Both the position numbers and the translations under genes were made by a program. From assembly GCA_045837725.1 (NCBI GenBank), contig JBEWZL010000101.1, positions 124,001-188,000 on the forward strand: 64,000 nt of DNA. The letters are read 5' to 3'. This document shows, one piece after another, positions 1 to 12,014 of the stretch; position 1 is the first letter of the stretch; the number at the start of each line of letters is the position of its first letter. Below the pieces are notes generated by a model that saw only the letters and a program-made list of their open reading frames with translations, was not told the DNA's origin and ran no database searches. Source of the DNA: Vermamoeba vermiformis (Eukaryota; Tubulinea; Echinamoebida).

Positions 1-354
1 GATAAAAGGCGCCAAAGTAACAGAGAAGCACTTACAGCAATGAAAAATCAAAAAGTACCTGACACCAAGCCGACGTGGGTCTGTGCGGGCGACTTCTTCG
101 TGCGCATGCCTGCTGGCACTGTCAGAAGTGTAGTTGATAAAGGTAAATACGGCAACGCGAACAGATCCATTGGATGCGCAAGTTTTTAATCGCTCGTTCT
201 AGAACAAGCTAAAATTGAAGAAGAGATTGAAGAGGCTCGCAAACTGATTAAAAACAAGACTACAGAGCTGAAGACTATGGAGGGCAAGTTAAATCAAGTT
301 AGTGGATTTCATCTCAAGGGCATGTCGGTAGACGACCTTAAAATCGCCAAATAA
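1..354 (+). CDS. PDRG1: PDRG1-like prefoldin-family protein (3' part)
   Basis: The reading frame is open from base 1, so the 5' end lies outside the window. The first exon ends at 142, an intron runs 143-202 and the second exon ends at the TAA at 352-354. The translation follows p53 and DNA-damage-regulated protein 1 closely: a helical stretch DKRRQSNREALTAM, the beta-hairpin core VCAGDFFVRMP, then a second acidic-basic coiled coil EEEIEEARKLIKNK and a GFHLKGM tail. Family knowledge: PDRG1 is a beta-type prefoldin-like subunit of the R2TP/PAQosome co-chaperone that helps assemble RNA polymerases and PIKK complexes in the cytosol. Only the N-terminal helix start is missing. Assignment rests on motif order; another beta-prefoldin is the only realistic alternative. 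Confidence 0.75.
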
Positions 355-448
355 ATGTATTGTTGCAATATGAATAGGCTTACGTAGATTAATATTAGGT
401 GGATTCGGTTAAAAAAATTAACAAACATTTACTCAAATAAATAACAGC

Positions 449-2788
449 TTATTTCTTAGCTTGAGTAGCACCTTCAGTGCCCTCGCGCTTCTTATCTTCG
501 GAGAACAGATAGTCGTTCATCTTCGTTGACAAGTTCTTGAATTTGTTCAAAAATCCACCGCTCTTTTCCTTCGGTTTCTACAATCGCTATTAGTACCGCG
601 TAATAGTTACTATAGTCATTCAATACATACCTCGGCAGGCTTTTCAGTGGGATGAGGCTCTTCGTGCACTTCAGGGCCGTCTTGTGGGTGCACGTGCTCG
701 TCGTCAGAAGAGTCGTCTTGCTTCTTGTTCTCGGGCTGTGTCTTCAAGCCAGAAACAATGGCAGTGGTCTTGTCTTTGAGCTGTTGAGTCAATGGCGCAA
801 GAGCAGTGCCGACACGATTGAATTGACGGTTGACTTGGCCCATCAAAGTCGCGCCTTGCAAGCCCATGCCAGGGTGGTGAGGAGGATCGTCCTTGACGAG
901 GCTCAAATCGACTTTAGTCTTCCACAATTGGAAGTTGAGTGTGCTCTTCCATTCGTCAATCCACAATGCGTTGTAGTCATTAAGAGGCTCTACAAAGGGT
1001 GTTATTGATACCGCTTATGTTGTATCGTTCGCTACTTACTGGCAGCAAAATCAGTGGCAGCGACAGCAGCCAAGGCAGATTGAATGTATTCGCCAAACTT
1101 GGCGCGGATCCAATCATCTGAACCTTCCCAGCCATTGGTCTTGTTGTTGTTCACCTTCTCGATAATATCTTCAATGAAGGCACGATCGAATGTGGACAAA
1201 GTGAAGGCCTCTGTGATGAGTGCGTTAATAAACTAGTGCAATACATGAATGAAGTGTTGACATACTGCGCAGTTCAGGCTTAGTGCACACAAATGTAGCG
1301 GTCTCAACATCAACGACGACATCGGCCTTGAGCACGTTGTTAGCGCTGGAGAAGAGGGCATTGGAAGTACCAATCAAATAGGACTTTTGTTTTTGCAAGA
1401 AGTCGATTTGAGGCAAGGACTATTGAAAAGTTAATGTACCACTCTTAATAGTAGAGATTATTATACGCACTTGATAAGGACTGAAGTAGCAAGCTTCGAA
1501 GATTTGCAAGGGGAAGGCGTACTTGGCAACAGCAGGCTTTTCAGGCTCGACACTTTCAGTATTGCCTTGGCTCTGAGAGATTGTTAGACCATATGACTCG
1601 ATTGATCAATAGATTACATCGTCGTTGGCGTTATTACGCACCATGTGTCGCAACAATTTAGGGAACAGTGACGCGAGGGCAACAATCGTATTGCATGTCT
1701 CGCCGATGGGGACACCGTAAAATACAACCTTCTTCTCGCTAGAGAAATGGCGAGTTAGCGCGAAGTATAATAAAAATATTAATAGCTTGGCACTTACAGG
1801 CACATGAGTTTCACTAAGTTAATAACACGCTTGCCCCATTTGCGCACGAGTTGATCCAAATTGATGCCCAAGTGAAGGGTCTCGTTGTCCAAAACTTTAG
1901 CGCGGAATCGTTCGTTCAATTGAGTGTAAACAGCCTCTAATATAGCAGTGTCTGAGAATGATTTTTGTCCAAAATAGGCTTGTGTAACGGTATCGAGGAT
2001 ATAGCGGATGGGACCATAAATTGGCTTTGTGGAGATAACGCAAACGGATTTTTGAACGCTGCTTCGAGTAACATCTGTAGTGACCTCTTTCAAGTCCTAT
2101 GAAAATAGTGTGAGTCATTAAAAATGCTGTCAGAAAGTTCTTGCGGATTTTGTGACTCGTGGGAAATCGAATCTTGATTTACAACCGCATCGCATTAATA
2201 ATGCTTACCTTAGTGGCAACCTGTTGGAAGCAAGCAACAGCGTAGTATTTGCCAGTTCTGAAGTAAACGAAGTCTCGTTCCTAATAAAAAGACGGTCACG
2301 ATCGGAAATTGAACGGTGTGAATTAAAATAATTTTAGAGTGCTTACATTACGATGAGCTTGGTCAGGGATAGCCAAATATACAAGTTCAGACCGCAAACT
2401 AAATTCACAAAAATATTAATTTTTCCTGAACCGATCCAGCGCATGAAGCAGTCTTACGATTCAGTCTTAGGGTCATGCATAAATTCGCAGCTAGGGGGGT
2501 AGAACCATTCGATCTGGTTTCCTACATTAACGACAGACGGTTAGAAATTATATTATTTTTCAAAAATACAGAAAACTAAATGGAAGTAACGAGCAACGTC
2601 AACTCTCGCTAAAATATTAATTTGAGCGATATATTTGCGCATTCCGATAATTTTGTAGCTTATTATTGCAATAGAATAGATTGAGCGTTTCACACGGCTG
2701 ATGCGTAAAAGTTTTTGAGTTCGTAATTACCGTTTTCGTGGTGGAAACCAACGACCATAATAGCGATGATGTTATTGTTATCAGCCAT
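449..2788 (-). CDS. AVL9: AVL9 homologue (DENN-related late secretory pathway protein)
   Basis: About ten exons on the minus strand read from the ATG at 2788 to the TAA at 449-451. The start gives MADNNNIIAIMVVGFHHENG, and the second exon gives NQIEWFYPP, matching the AVL9 N-terminal pattern of VVGFHH followed by an EF/Y-PP motif. Further diagnostic segments are LVYLAIPDQAH, RSSVQKSVCVIS, YGPIRYILDTVTQAYF, KKVVFYGVPIGE (the DENN-like core) and IDEWKSTLNFQLW near the C-terminus, followed by an acidic linker and a Lys-rich tail. Family knowledge: AVL9 acts in exocytic transport from the Golgi and is a DENN-superfamily member, so a Rab-linked role is likely. The intron after the first exon (about 190 nt) is longer than its neighbours. 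The 5' end faces the S74 gene across about 600 nt. Confidence 0.88.
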
Positions 2789-3393
2789 GGTGTAATGTGT
2801 TAGTGAGTGTTTCAAGTGCGAGATAATGTCAACCTGAAATTTTATTTGCAAAGCACGGTCAAACAATTACCCGACCCGGGTGTTCTTTCGATATTTCGTA
2901 TTTCATGTCTTTACCAAACGCCATGCGTTGTTGAGTGCGATTAATCGGTTTGAACAACGACGTACGACATCCAAGCAACAGTTGGAAAAATAGGAAAATC
3001 TCCTCAGATCTGGATTCCCGTCACGTTGACTTCCATGGCGAGGTTAATTCGAATAACGTGACAAAAATATGCGAAAAATTATGGTATTAATATTCAAAGG
3101 AGACGGAGGGAGTGTCACAGCGCTGCATCCGGTAATCCGCTAAGGACGCCACTTCCTCAGCCATTTTGCTGCGCAATCATGAAATTAACAACCAATTGTT
3201 CGCAAAGCGTCTGTTCTCTAACCTAACGGAGAATCACTAAATGCCTGATACCACGTGCGCGGTTATGGAGCTCCAATAGACCCGAAATCACTTTTTCTCA
3301 ACTTTGCTCTGGAAAACCACTGCTGGAGATTTGAACGAGCTGGAATTAATTAATTTAAGCACGATATAAAGTGCAACTGACAATTGCAGCCAG
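2789..3393. other. Intergenic region between AVL9 and the S74 gene
   Basis: About 600 nt between two divergent starts. It is AT-rich, contains only very short open frames in both directions and shows no RNA gene I can recognise. It presumably carries both promoters. Confidence 0.6.
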
Positions 3394-6300
3394 ATGGACC
3401 CGTTATTTGAATCCATCCAAGGTTAGTACGCGATTTTAAATCCAGATAGGAATACAGCGGATGGATATATATCACGAATGATATTTATACCGAATTATGG
3501 CGTAATTCTATTGTCAAATATGTTGGCAAATACCTTTTTTGAAATTTATTCATTTTTGACGCGAATATTACAACACTATCGCTATCGTTTGGATTTATCA
3601 CATTTTGATTGCAAATTATACGTAAAGATAATAAAAAATGATAAAATACAAATATATAAACCGAATTTTATTGAACAGGAAGCCAGGTACGCAATTGGAG
3701 CACAGGTTCGTCTGAATCTGCCCACCATGAAGAGTCTGATTTCAGTATATACGGACAAAATCAGCAATATTATCATAACAATCAAAATAATATTCCATAT
3801 CCAACTGATGCATCGCTCAACAACAACAACACAATGCAACAACAAATGTAAGTAGTCTGAAGTTGTATCCGTTAATAGCCCTTAATAATCATCGATTGCG
3901 CATAGCTATTCATCAATCAATATCTACCACAAGCCTCGCGGCTCTGGTGGGGTATGGCAACAGATCGGGAGTAACGAACCCGTGCGCGTAACGAATAAAG
4001 GCAAACACATGAAACTCGTCATTCGCGCAGCTCTCCATGAAGGGGATAGTACAGATACTGGTCTGGCACAACGGCAATGGGAATGGGATCGAGATCTACA
4101 GCTTAAGCTGCGTGTAGCATCCGGCGAGGTGACCGAAGGATTCTCAATTTCTAAAAAGACAATAGATCAAATGCAAAATGTAAGTACACTACATATATAC
4201 CAAGCTATTTTAAGCTCAGTGCTGAAATAATTCTTGAAGGAACTCGTGATCAGACTCGACATGCTACTTTACAAAGTTTCGAAGCAATTGCAGTTCATCG
4301 CAGAAGTCAATGCCATTACAGGTCGCATAGTTATCTTTTCAGTACCGTTCGCAACGCATGCACATGGACGAGGGTAAGTTCTAGAACCCGAATTTTCAAT
4401 CTTGCGAAATCAGAAACTTTCTATATTTAGCAACAAAAACTTTAATCTAACCTTTGCGATATGCTTTAGGCAAGCACAGTCTCCTGGACCACAACCTATC
4501 CCAGACGACGTGCATTCCTCACCGGATGTGCACAACTCCTCCGAAGTCTCAAGTCCGTCGCAAATTTATACAACTTCAGGTGATGCCACGCCTGAGCCTA
4601 ATCACTTGAATGCCCTGCCCGACAACTTCCCGACATTCACCAACAAGAAGCGTCGGTTAAACCAAGACGACGATGAACAACAAGCTTTTCCGCCGACAGA
4701 AAACATCTATCACATTCAAGGCAACATGCAAGTTGAGGGCTACGTGCGTGCCGTGGGCTTCGTGCAGTTCTCCGATCAACGCCTCAAAACGAACATTCAA
4801 GACCTCGGTGACGCCTTGACCATCGTGCAGGCCCTGAGTGGCAAGCGATACGAATGGAAAGACGGTCTCGTTGAGGGACTGAGAGGCGGTCACAAAGTCA
4901 TCGGTCTGATCGCGCAAGATGTGCAACGCGTGTTGCCCGAAGCTGTGTACAAGACTGAAGAGGGCTACTTGTCCGTGGCCTATGACCAATTGATACCCGT
5001 GCTCGTCAATGCCATCAAAGAACACGTGAAAGAGTACGAAAAGAACAAAGCAGAAACCAACGCGGAGCTGGAAGAACTCAAAGCTAAAGTCGGCAAACTT
5101 CAAGTCGATCAAGAGAAGCAAGGCCTGAATGAAGTCGAAGAGCTGAAGAATAAAGTGGAGAACATGAAAGTGTCCATGAAGAACAACCCTAAGTACGCAT
5201 TCACACCAGAGAGGCGCGAACAAGTCGTCAAGAACTGTTTGCGCGAAGTGATTGGTGAGATTGACAAGTACAGCTTGGTCATTGCCTTGGAGTGGGAGTT
5301 CGATGCCCCCGAGTGCGAGCTATGCATTCAAGGCTCGGTCGATGTCACCACCAAGTTCTTGTTCGGTAAGTAATATTCCTTCATTAATGGCAATCACTGA
5401 CCAAAGCACAGCTCATCGCCAAGAATTAAAGAGTTTAAATCTATTCGGTGTCAAGATCCCGCAAGACTCGGACGATTCTTTCATTGGCAACTTGAAACTT
5501 TCTTTCGGCTACAAATCTCCCGCTGCTAGAGCCACACTAGAAAAGGCACAACCGAACGTCACTCGTAAGTCAACTGATTTATTTGACACGATCTTTCTGA
5601 CGCTAGTGTTCAGTGATTGATTGCCGCAATCGAAAGAATGACTGGAAACGTCCGAGACCAACAGAGCTGTATACGGCTCCAGGCAATACTTATCTGTACA
5701 CCACGTACATTGCCGTGTTCAAAGAGATGCTTTCATTCGTCAAGCCCGAGGCCATCAACGTTCAAATTTTCCAAGCGTAAGTATAATGTCGATATTAGTC
5801 AGAGCGCCAATGAATTAACGTCAATATCAATATAGGCAACGCGAAGTATATCACTCGTCGCAAAAGCAATACATTGTGCGAGGGCCTCAAACATCAACAC
5901 TCGACGAAGACGACACGGAGGACGAAGAAGAAGACGAAGTTGACAGCGGCGATGAAGATGATTTGCACTTCAAAGAGATGGACCACTTGGCCAAGCTCGA
6001 CACCAATCCTCAAAAGATTGCTCGGATGGTCGATGCGCTCAACAGCAATTATCAACACACCAAAGTGTTCGAGTCAGCGAGCTTCACCAACAGCAGCCAA
6101 AAGATTATTCAGACCAACCCGACCACTTTCAACCGATCACCGAACACACACGTGGTTGGAAATGGTAACCAAATTCACCTGAATAACAATCAATATCAAA
6201 ATTACTATCAAGCACCGCATAATTATTCGCAAGTGAATAACGTCGTTGTAGCGCCCATTCATCCACCTCAACAATTACCTCACCAAGCCCCTAACACGGC

Positions 6301-7327
6301 TTATTACGTACAAAACCACGCAGCACCACCGCAAGTGGTTAACAACAGTGGCCCGTACATGCACGGCCAGCCTCAGCCTGTTTATTACTACCCACCTGGA
6401 CCCAATGGCGTGCCTCAAGGCGGCTATTATTACGTCGCACCACAAGTGAACAACATGCCGCAAGGAGGTCACTATGTGCCCATGCAAGCTCGTGCCCCGC
6501 AGTCCCCGTCGCACCAATATCCTGCACCTGTAGTTGTGCCCCCGCAAGTGCAGCAGAACTACATTCCTGCCACACAGCCGTCAGCGCCTCAGCCCTCATC
6601 GGCATCGAACTCACCGAGGCCTTCTCCGAGACCCAACTCCGGCAGCGCCTCCTCAGCATTGGCTCGACGAGTACCAAAGATCACCATTGAAGAGTCAGAA
6701 TACAACAACTTGCCCGAAGAGATGGGCAGCGGAATTCCGGTGAATGATGGCTGGAAGAAGTTTGTGCACAATTTGCCCTTCAAACCACTCATTGGTTACA
6801 GCACATTTTTGGAGAGGATTGGTCCGAATTTGATCAAAGTTTCTAATGTGGTCGTAGCACCACGAGCCAAGCAATACAACGCAGGCCTGTTCGTGGTGAT
6901 TGCATGGAAGGGTGACTTCAGCTTCGACATGTCCCTCAACAGCGTGTTCTCGTCCAGCAGTCTTAGTGCCATCAAGCACAAGAGTTTCTTCAAGAACGCG
7001 CAGGGCGTGCCCGTCGGCAAGTTTATTGCGATCTACATGCTGTCTGAGGGCAATGACTACATGGGCGAGTACGAGTTCACATTCACCAAAGAAGTGCAGA
7101 CCATTGCTAAGTGCATGGTGGGAGGTAAGTAATCGACCGATATGAGCGCGCAAGGAGCTGTACTGACGTACTCTGACGTAGTATTCGACGTTCGTCAATT
7201 CAACCAAGATCTCAACCCCAAGATGCTGCACTTGGAAGAACAGCTCACCACTGTGGATAAGACACCAACGGCGTATTTGACCGTGGACCAGATGTCGATA
7301 GAGTGGCAGAAGAGAGATAAACGTTAA
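3394..7327 (+). CDS. Large protein with S74 / intramolecular chaperone (MYRF-type) domain
   Basis: I assemble about nine exons from ATG 3394 to TAA 7325-7327; every junction keeps frame. The N-terminus is Gln/Asn-rich (QNQQYYHNNQNN), then comes a conserved-looking segment starting VWQQIGSNEPVRVTNKGKHM. The core at about 4720-5010 is a peptidase S74 domain: FSDQRLKTNI, GLIAQDVQRVLPEAV and GYLSVAYDQLIPVLV. The Ser (4771-4773) and Lys (4786-4788) of the S-D-x-R-x-K self-cleavage motif are present. A coiled coil follows, as in trimerising S74 proteins, then two unrecognised folded regions around an acidic and Pro/Gln/Tyr-rich linker (5900-6650). Family knowledge: S74 domains in phage tailspikes and in the metazoan transcription factor MYRF trimerise and cut themselves. 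Unlike MYRF I see no transmembrane segment after the domain and no clear NDT80-type DNA-binding region. The first intron acceptor could be 3678 or 3705; both keep frame. Confidence 0.75.
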
Positions 7328-7465
7328 ATCATGTAATATTTCGAACAAGCCGGCTGTAAATTTTGTTGATTTATGTAAAATATAAACATTGCGGTAGAAG
7401 ATCAAACAAAAACGCGATCTGATTTATCAAATGATAATTTATCGATTTTTCATTGCAAAGAACAT

Positions 7466-9206
7466 TTACAAATAAGTGTACTCAAATCGTGTTCTTTTTT
7501 CTAAGTACGGCAACTTCTCACGAATGGTCTCTTCCACTTGATTGTCGAGACTAGTGTCTATTACTTGTAGCGACGTTAACGCAGTGAAGTTCCATGTCGC
7601 TTCGAAGGGCAACTGCTGCGAGACGAAACGCGTCAATTTTTGCATCGCAGTCAAGTCCAACAAACGATGCGCGGCCCTGTCGCCAACATATTCTATCTCC
7701 GACAATGACTTCAGGTTGGTCAGCTGCGTGATGAGTTGCCAATCATAGGCTGTGGTTTGAAACAGGACATCGAGTGACGTCAGTTGCGTGAGGGCGCTTA
7801 AGCCAACGAATTGGTGCACCAATGGGTCATCAGATCTGGATTGAAGCTTCAAGTCCAACAGCTTGGTGAAGTTTGTTAGGCAATGCGGTGAATAACTGCC
7901 AATCTGATTCATCACTAGGCGAGTTAAGTTGTATAATTGGGTCAATTGTAAGCTATCCAGGGGCAACCTTCTATCAATTTGAATCTGCAGATCCAACTCC
8001 TCGAGCAACGTCAGTTCTTTCAGCCAATCAAAGCTCGTGTCGCGAATCATGTTGTTGTAGGTCAAAGACTTCAGATTGGTCAATGCCCTCAAGGCTGTAG
8101 CATTGGCAGCTTCATCCACGTGCAAACATAGTGCTTGCAGCGTCGTCAACGAGCCAATCAATTTGAGGCACTTATTCGCTTTGTCATCCAATCCGATGCG
8201 CAAGTCTCGTAGTCGTGGTATTAACAGCAATTCTTCTACTAGTTCCGGTGTTGTATTGAAGCCTGAGAGCCTGCAGACCTCCAAGTTTTGAAAAAGATGA
8301 AGAGCCAGGTAGCCAAATGAGGGCATTTCCAAGTGCTTCAACTTCGTCAAGTGTAATATGGCAGCTGTGTTTTCAGGCGTGTTAGACATATTAAGACGAG
8401 TTAATGTCGTGGGCAATGGCTTGGTAAAGTTGACATCGCTCAAGGTCAGCGACTCCAACACTGTAAAAGGTAAGTCCTGGTTTGAGACATAACCGCCGAG
8501 TAAAGTGAAGTGCTTGATATTCTGCAAGTGCTTGAAGAAGCGTAAGTCAGCCATGTAAATAGCTAGCTCTTGAAGGTTAGGTAAGTTTACAGGAAAAACC
8601 GGATCTGAAATGGAGTTTCTGCAACTGGAGGCCTTCAGCTTACGAAGCTTTGTCAGCAAGTTGAGTGTCTCGTAGTGAACATAAACGACATCGAGCGATT
8701 CTAAATTCGTTAATGACAGGAGAAAGTGGTCTGCCGGATGTTGAGCAGGTCGACTATCCCAGAGCAAATGACGACCAAAGTGCCCGACAAGTGATGTCAA
8801 TTGCGTCAATTTGGATAAATGTTGCAGATCTTCGTGGCCATAGGAATAATTCTCGGCTTTTAAGATGCGCAGGCCAAAGAGGCTGCTGGATGCAGCAAAT
8901 GTCGAAACGAAATCGCCAATTTCTGAGGATAGCAGCGGGCTAAATGAAAATGTTGTATAGTTCAACATTTTAAGCCACTTTTTGGAAACAACGCGAAGAC
9001 GTCGCCGAGAATCATCATCAACAATGAAAGAAGCAATTGTTTCCAAAAGTTCTGAGGGAAGATCCTTTTTTTAAATATTAGTAATATTATTAAATTATCG
9101 CTATTAGCCAAGATCGTACCACGGCAATTTCTATTTGGGTATTTATTTTAATTTTCTTTTTTTCGGGCTCATCTGCTGTGTCTTTGTTCTCTAACTGCCT
9201 TTTCAT
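7466..9206 (-). CDS. F-box / leucine-rich-repeat protein
   Basis: Two exons. The first (9206-9120) starts MKRQLENKDTADEPEKKK, a short charged leader. A 55-nt intron (9119-9065) follows, and the large second exon opens directly into the F-box, DLPSELLETIASFIVDDDSR through VSKKWLKM. The remaining 480 residues are irregular leucine-rich repeats of the pattern LTxLxxLxL (for example LTKLRKLKASSC, LTNLKSLTY, LTQLTSLDVL), typical of substrate-binding F-box subunits. The protein ends near 7466. Family knowledge: F-box proteins bind SKP1 in SCF ubiquitin ligases; SKP1 itself is encoded at 56.9 kb. The start was chosen because the F-box begins upstream of any ATG in the large exon and the frame is stopped there, so the upstream exon is needed. 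Its substrate cannot be inferred. Confidence 0.8.
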
Positions 9207-9551
9207 TAATTGGCCGGTTGCGTTGACGGTGTTACGCCGAAAAGTCCGTCAGACGGAGTTGTGGTTGATTGCGGCAATCAATTCGTTGCTAATGTTCCTA
9301 AAAGGGACTGGAAATGGACCAATAACATTCGTAAAGCTTTACGGACGACCTCATTTAAATCGATGATGAACTGCGAACCTGTTATAAGCTACCTCTCCGT
9401 GGAAAGTCTTGCAGTATGATTACTCAAATTGGAGAAATTTTCTCCCGCGCAACGGCTAATTGAGAATTTAAATTTTTGCCGCCTTCGAGGTGTTAGTTCA
9501 TCATTTTTTTGTAACATAACAAGTCGATTATTGTATATTAAAATTGTACAA
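9207..9551. other. Shared promoter region, F-box/LRR and BTB-FIS1 genes
   Basis: About 345 nt between divergent start codons at 9206 (minus) and 9552 (plus). No further gene or RNA is apparent. Confidence 0.55.
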
Positions 9552-10583
9552 ATGGACGAACGAGTTGTTTTGAACGTTGGAGGAAACAGATTTGAAGTCA
9601 GCATCCAAACCCTCCAAAAGTTACCTGACTCGCTTTTGGGCAAATTATTTGATCCCGAAAATCCTCAAGACACTGTTAAACCTGATAAGAACGGAGAATA
9701 CTTCTTTGATAGGTAGGTTTGGAACACTTATGATAATTAATGGGATTTGGTTAATAATTTTTTCTACAGGAACGGCCGCATTTTTGAACTTATTTTGGAT
9801 ATCTACAGAACAGGTATCGTCGAAGACACGAGAAAATATGTTTATAATTCAATATCTAACTATATTTATTGAATAGGAAAACTCTGCATCCCTGCTGAGC
9901 TGTCAGAGGCACTTGTTAAGAAAGAACTGGCATATTTCCAAATAGAACTCGATCCCGAAGACATTGAGGTAAGCTTTAATTGGCATAGAAACGCATCTGG
10001 GCCAATCTAACAACTGAATTCATTCTAATAGTACGCTGGCCGCGCACCGAGCCGCAATGACGTGCACGATGAAGAAGAGGAGCCCGAGGAAGAAGACGAT
10101 GAGGACATATTTTACAACTTGCCCAAGGAAAAGCGCCTCGGATTTGCAGTTAGTTTAATCCACAAGAATGATAGACAGAAGACCATCAAGGGTGTCTCCT
10201 TTTTACTCGGTATGTATTGTTACACTCCTGTCTATTTATACGTAATTAAGCGAGATCTAACCTCGTACACAGAGATCCTTGAAGAGATCGAACAGGCTAC
10301 TGCCGAACAGCAACAACCTTCAGCAGAGATGTCCTCATTGCGCATCGACTGCTTATATCAATTGGCATTCGGCTACTATCGATTGGGCAACAACACGACT
10401 GCTAAGAAGTATTTGAGCAAATTGTTGGAAGTGAAGCCTGGATCTACCAAAGCCAAGGCTCTGGTTACTCTAATTAACGATACTAGCAGTAGCTTTGCCA
10501 AGACTGGATTTTTGTTCGCTACTGCCGTCGTTATTGCTGCATTTATTGGCTACAGATATTACCGAACAACCAAGTCTCAGTAG
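9552..10583 (+). CDS. BTB/T1 (KCTD-like) domain fused to FIS1
   Basis: Five exons. The N-terminus starts MDERVVLNVGGNRFEVS, with LPDSLLGKLF and EYFFDRNGRIFELILDIYRTG, a T1/KCTD-type BTB domain of about 100 residues. The frame continues without a stop through an acidic linker (EEEEPEEEDDED) into a complete FIS1 core: NLPKEKRLGFAVSLIHKNDR, then IDCLYQLAFGYYRLGNNTTA and YLSKLLEVKPGSTKAKAL (two TPR-like helical pairs), ending in a hydrophobic tail anchor (GFLFATAVVIAAFIGYRYY) and the short basic tail RTTKSQ. Family knowledge: FIS1 is a tail-anchored adaptor on mitochondria and peroxisomes; KCTD/BTB domains oligomerise and often recruit cullin-3. No in-frame ATG lies between the two modules, so a separate FIS1 start is unlikely. 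The normal FIS1 N-terminal arm appears replaced by the BTB and acidic linker. Confidence 0.8.
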
Positions 10584-11022
10584 ATCTGACGCTGCAACTC
10601 GATTATTTTTGTAAATTTAAAGGATTAATTAATTAATTTTAGTTAATGCAATATTTAATAATATATCTACGAAATAAAAAGCCTTAAATATCGATTTGCG
10701 GGCAGATTGAGTTTCGTCCGGTGGATGTCAGCATCATGCTAACGGAAACCAAGCTTGATACTCGTTATATTCCGAGATTAGCATGAGATCAATTGGCAAG
10801 CGATATGAAATTCGAAAAAACGGCAGTAACTTAGCTCCGACTCCCTCGGGAGTTGCGTAACAAAGTTGATACGCGGACAAAAATAGACAACAGGCTTAAA
10901 ATCAGATTGCCGGTTCAAAATCAGCATTCTGAAATTATTTAAAGTAAGAGAAAGTTTTTTTTTTTTATTTAAGCTCAACAAGTAAAGCTTAGCACTCATA
11001 TAATATCGCCGACTGAAACAAC
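10584..11022. other. Intergenic region, nothing recognised
   Basis: About 440 nt of AT-rich sequence. AATAAA-like runs near 10673 may be the polyadenylation signal of the upstream gene. No other feature seen. Confidence 0.5.
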
Positions 11023-11682
11023 ATGGGTAATTCAATTGCTACTACTATGGTCGAAAAGCAGAAGGAGGTCCAACAAGAGATGGTAAAAATTCAATGGGCC
11101 AACATGCTTCGCGGAGCTGAAAGACAACGTCGCATGATGTTATCTACTCAGATTGCAGTAATGAGGTATGATTTAATTGTTGTTTTCGGTGTGGCGCCAC
11201 ATCCGCACGTTCATTAAAATTAAAAAATTTCAAAAATATAGAGAACAATTCTGGTGGTATGCCTCGTTCGTAGGAACTGTTGCTGTGATGGCCACTGGTG
11301 CATATGTTAAGAAAGTAAGTCCTAAAATGAATTTCTAAGCGAGATCTAACTTACTCGTTCAGCGCACACCTGCTGGATTCATTCCACTCGTCCCTCTCAG
11401 CTTCATTTTAGGTATGCTTCTTAGATATATTGATTTGTGGCAATATATTAATATAATCATCCCTTTAACAGCCTACCAATATGACTTCGCTTACGGCACG
11501 AAGCCTGAAAGGTAAATCTGACTTCAGGACCGCAATTAAGCATTGCTAACAATAAATTTTATAGAATCAATCGCATATGGGAGAATATGCTGACTAAAGA
11601 GCCTCATTGGTTCGCTCCTTTGACTCCCACTGAAGGTCAATTCGATCATTTACTTGATCTCGACAAAAAAGCCAAGAAATAA
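11023..11682 (+). CDS. PLGRKT: PLGRKT homologue (plasminogen receptor KT family)
   Basis: Five short exons from ATG 11023 to TAA 11680-11682. The product begins MGNSIATTMVEKQKEVQQEM, then an amphipathic RQRRMMLSTQIAVMRE stretch, two hydrophobic segments (FWWYASFVGTVAVMATGA and GFIPLVPLSFIL) and the hallmark AYQYDFAYGTKPERINRIWE. The PLVPLSFIL-YQYD-YGT order is specific for the PLGRKT / C9orf46 family. Family knowledge: a small two-pass membrane protein, described in animals as a cell-surface plasminogen receptor with a C-terminal lysine; in protists the role is unknown. The C-terminus here also ends in lysines (DKKAKK). Length, about 140 residues, matches the family. Confidence 0.85.
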
Positions 11683-12014
11683 TTCAAAAATACTATTGTG
11701 CATACAAAACACTATAAATAGACGTTGTATAATATTTAAATAAATAACTCTTGTTATCATATTGAGATGCAGAGATCGCGTACTCACTTGCTCCAAGATC
11801 CGAGTTGCCGTTATAAATTAATATTTTAATATTAGTATAGTACGAAGTAATATCAATATTATATGATTTGGCAGTTGTGGTGTTCAACAGATGGATCAAC
11901 TATTTTTGTTATTGTTCGAGCTCCAACAGCACAAGAGAGCGAGTGTGATAAATTGTATTAATTGTTCATATTCACCGTGTACAGTATTGTTATTGATATT
12001 AATACCACACAATA
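11683..12014. other. Intergenic region, nothing recognised
   Basis: About 330 nt, very AT-rich, between two plus-strand genes. No RNA gene or conserved frame seen. Confidence 0.5.

Noticed and set aside
3478-3705. Open frame starting MIFIPNYGVILL inside the first intron of the S74 gene
   Set aside because: AT-rich intronic sequence; the exon that follows is read in a different frame.
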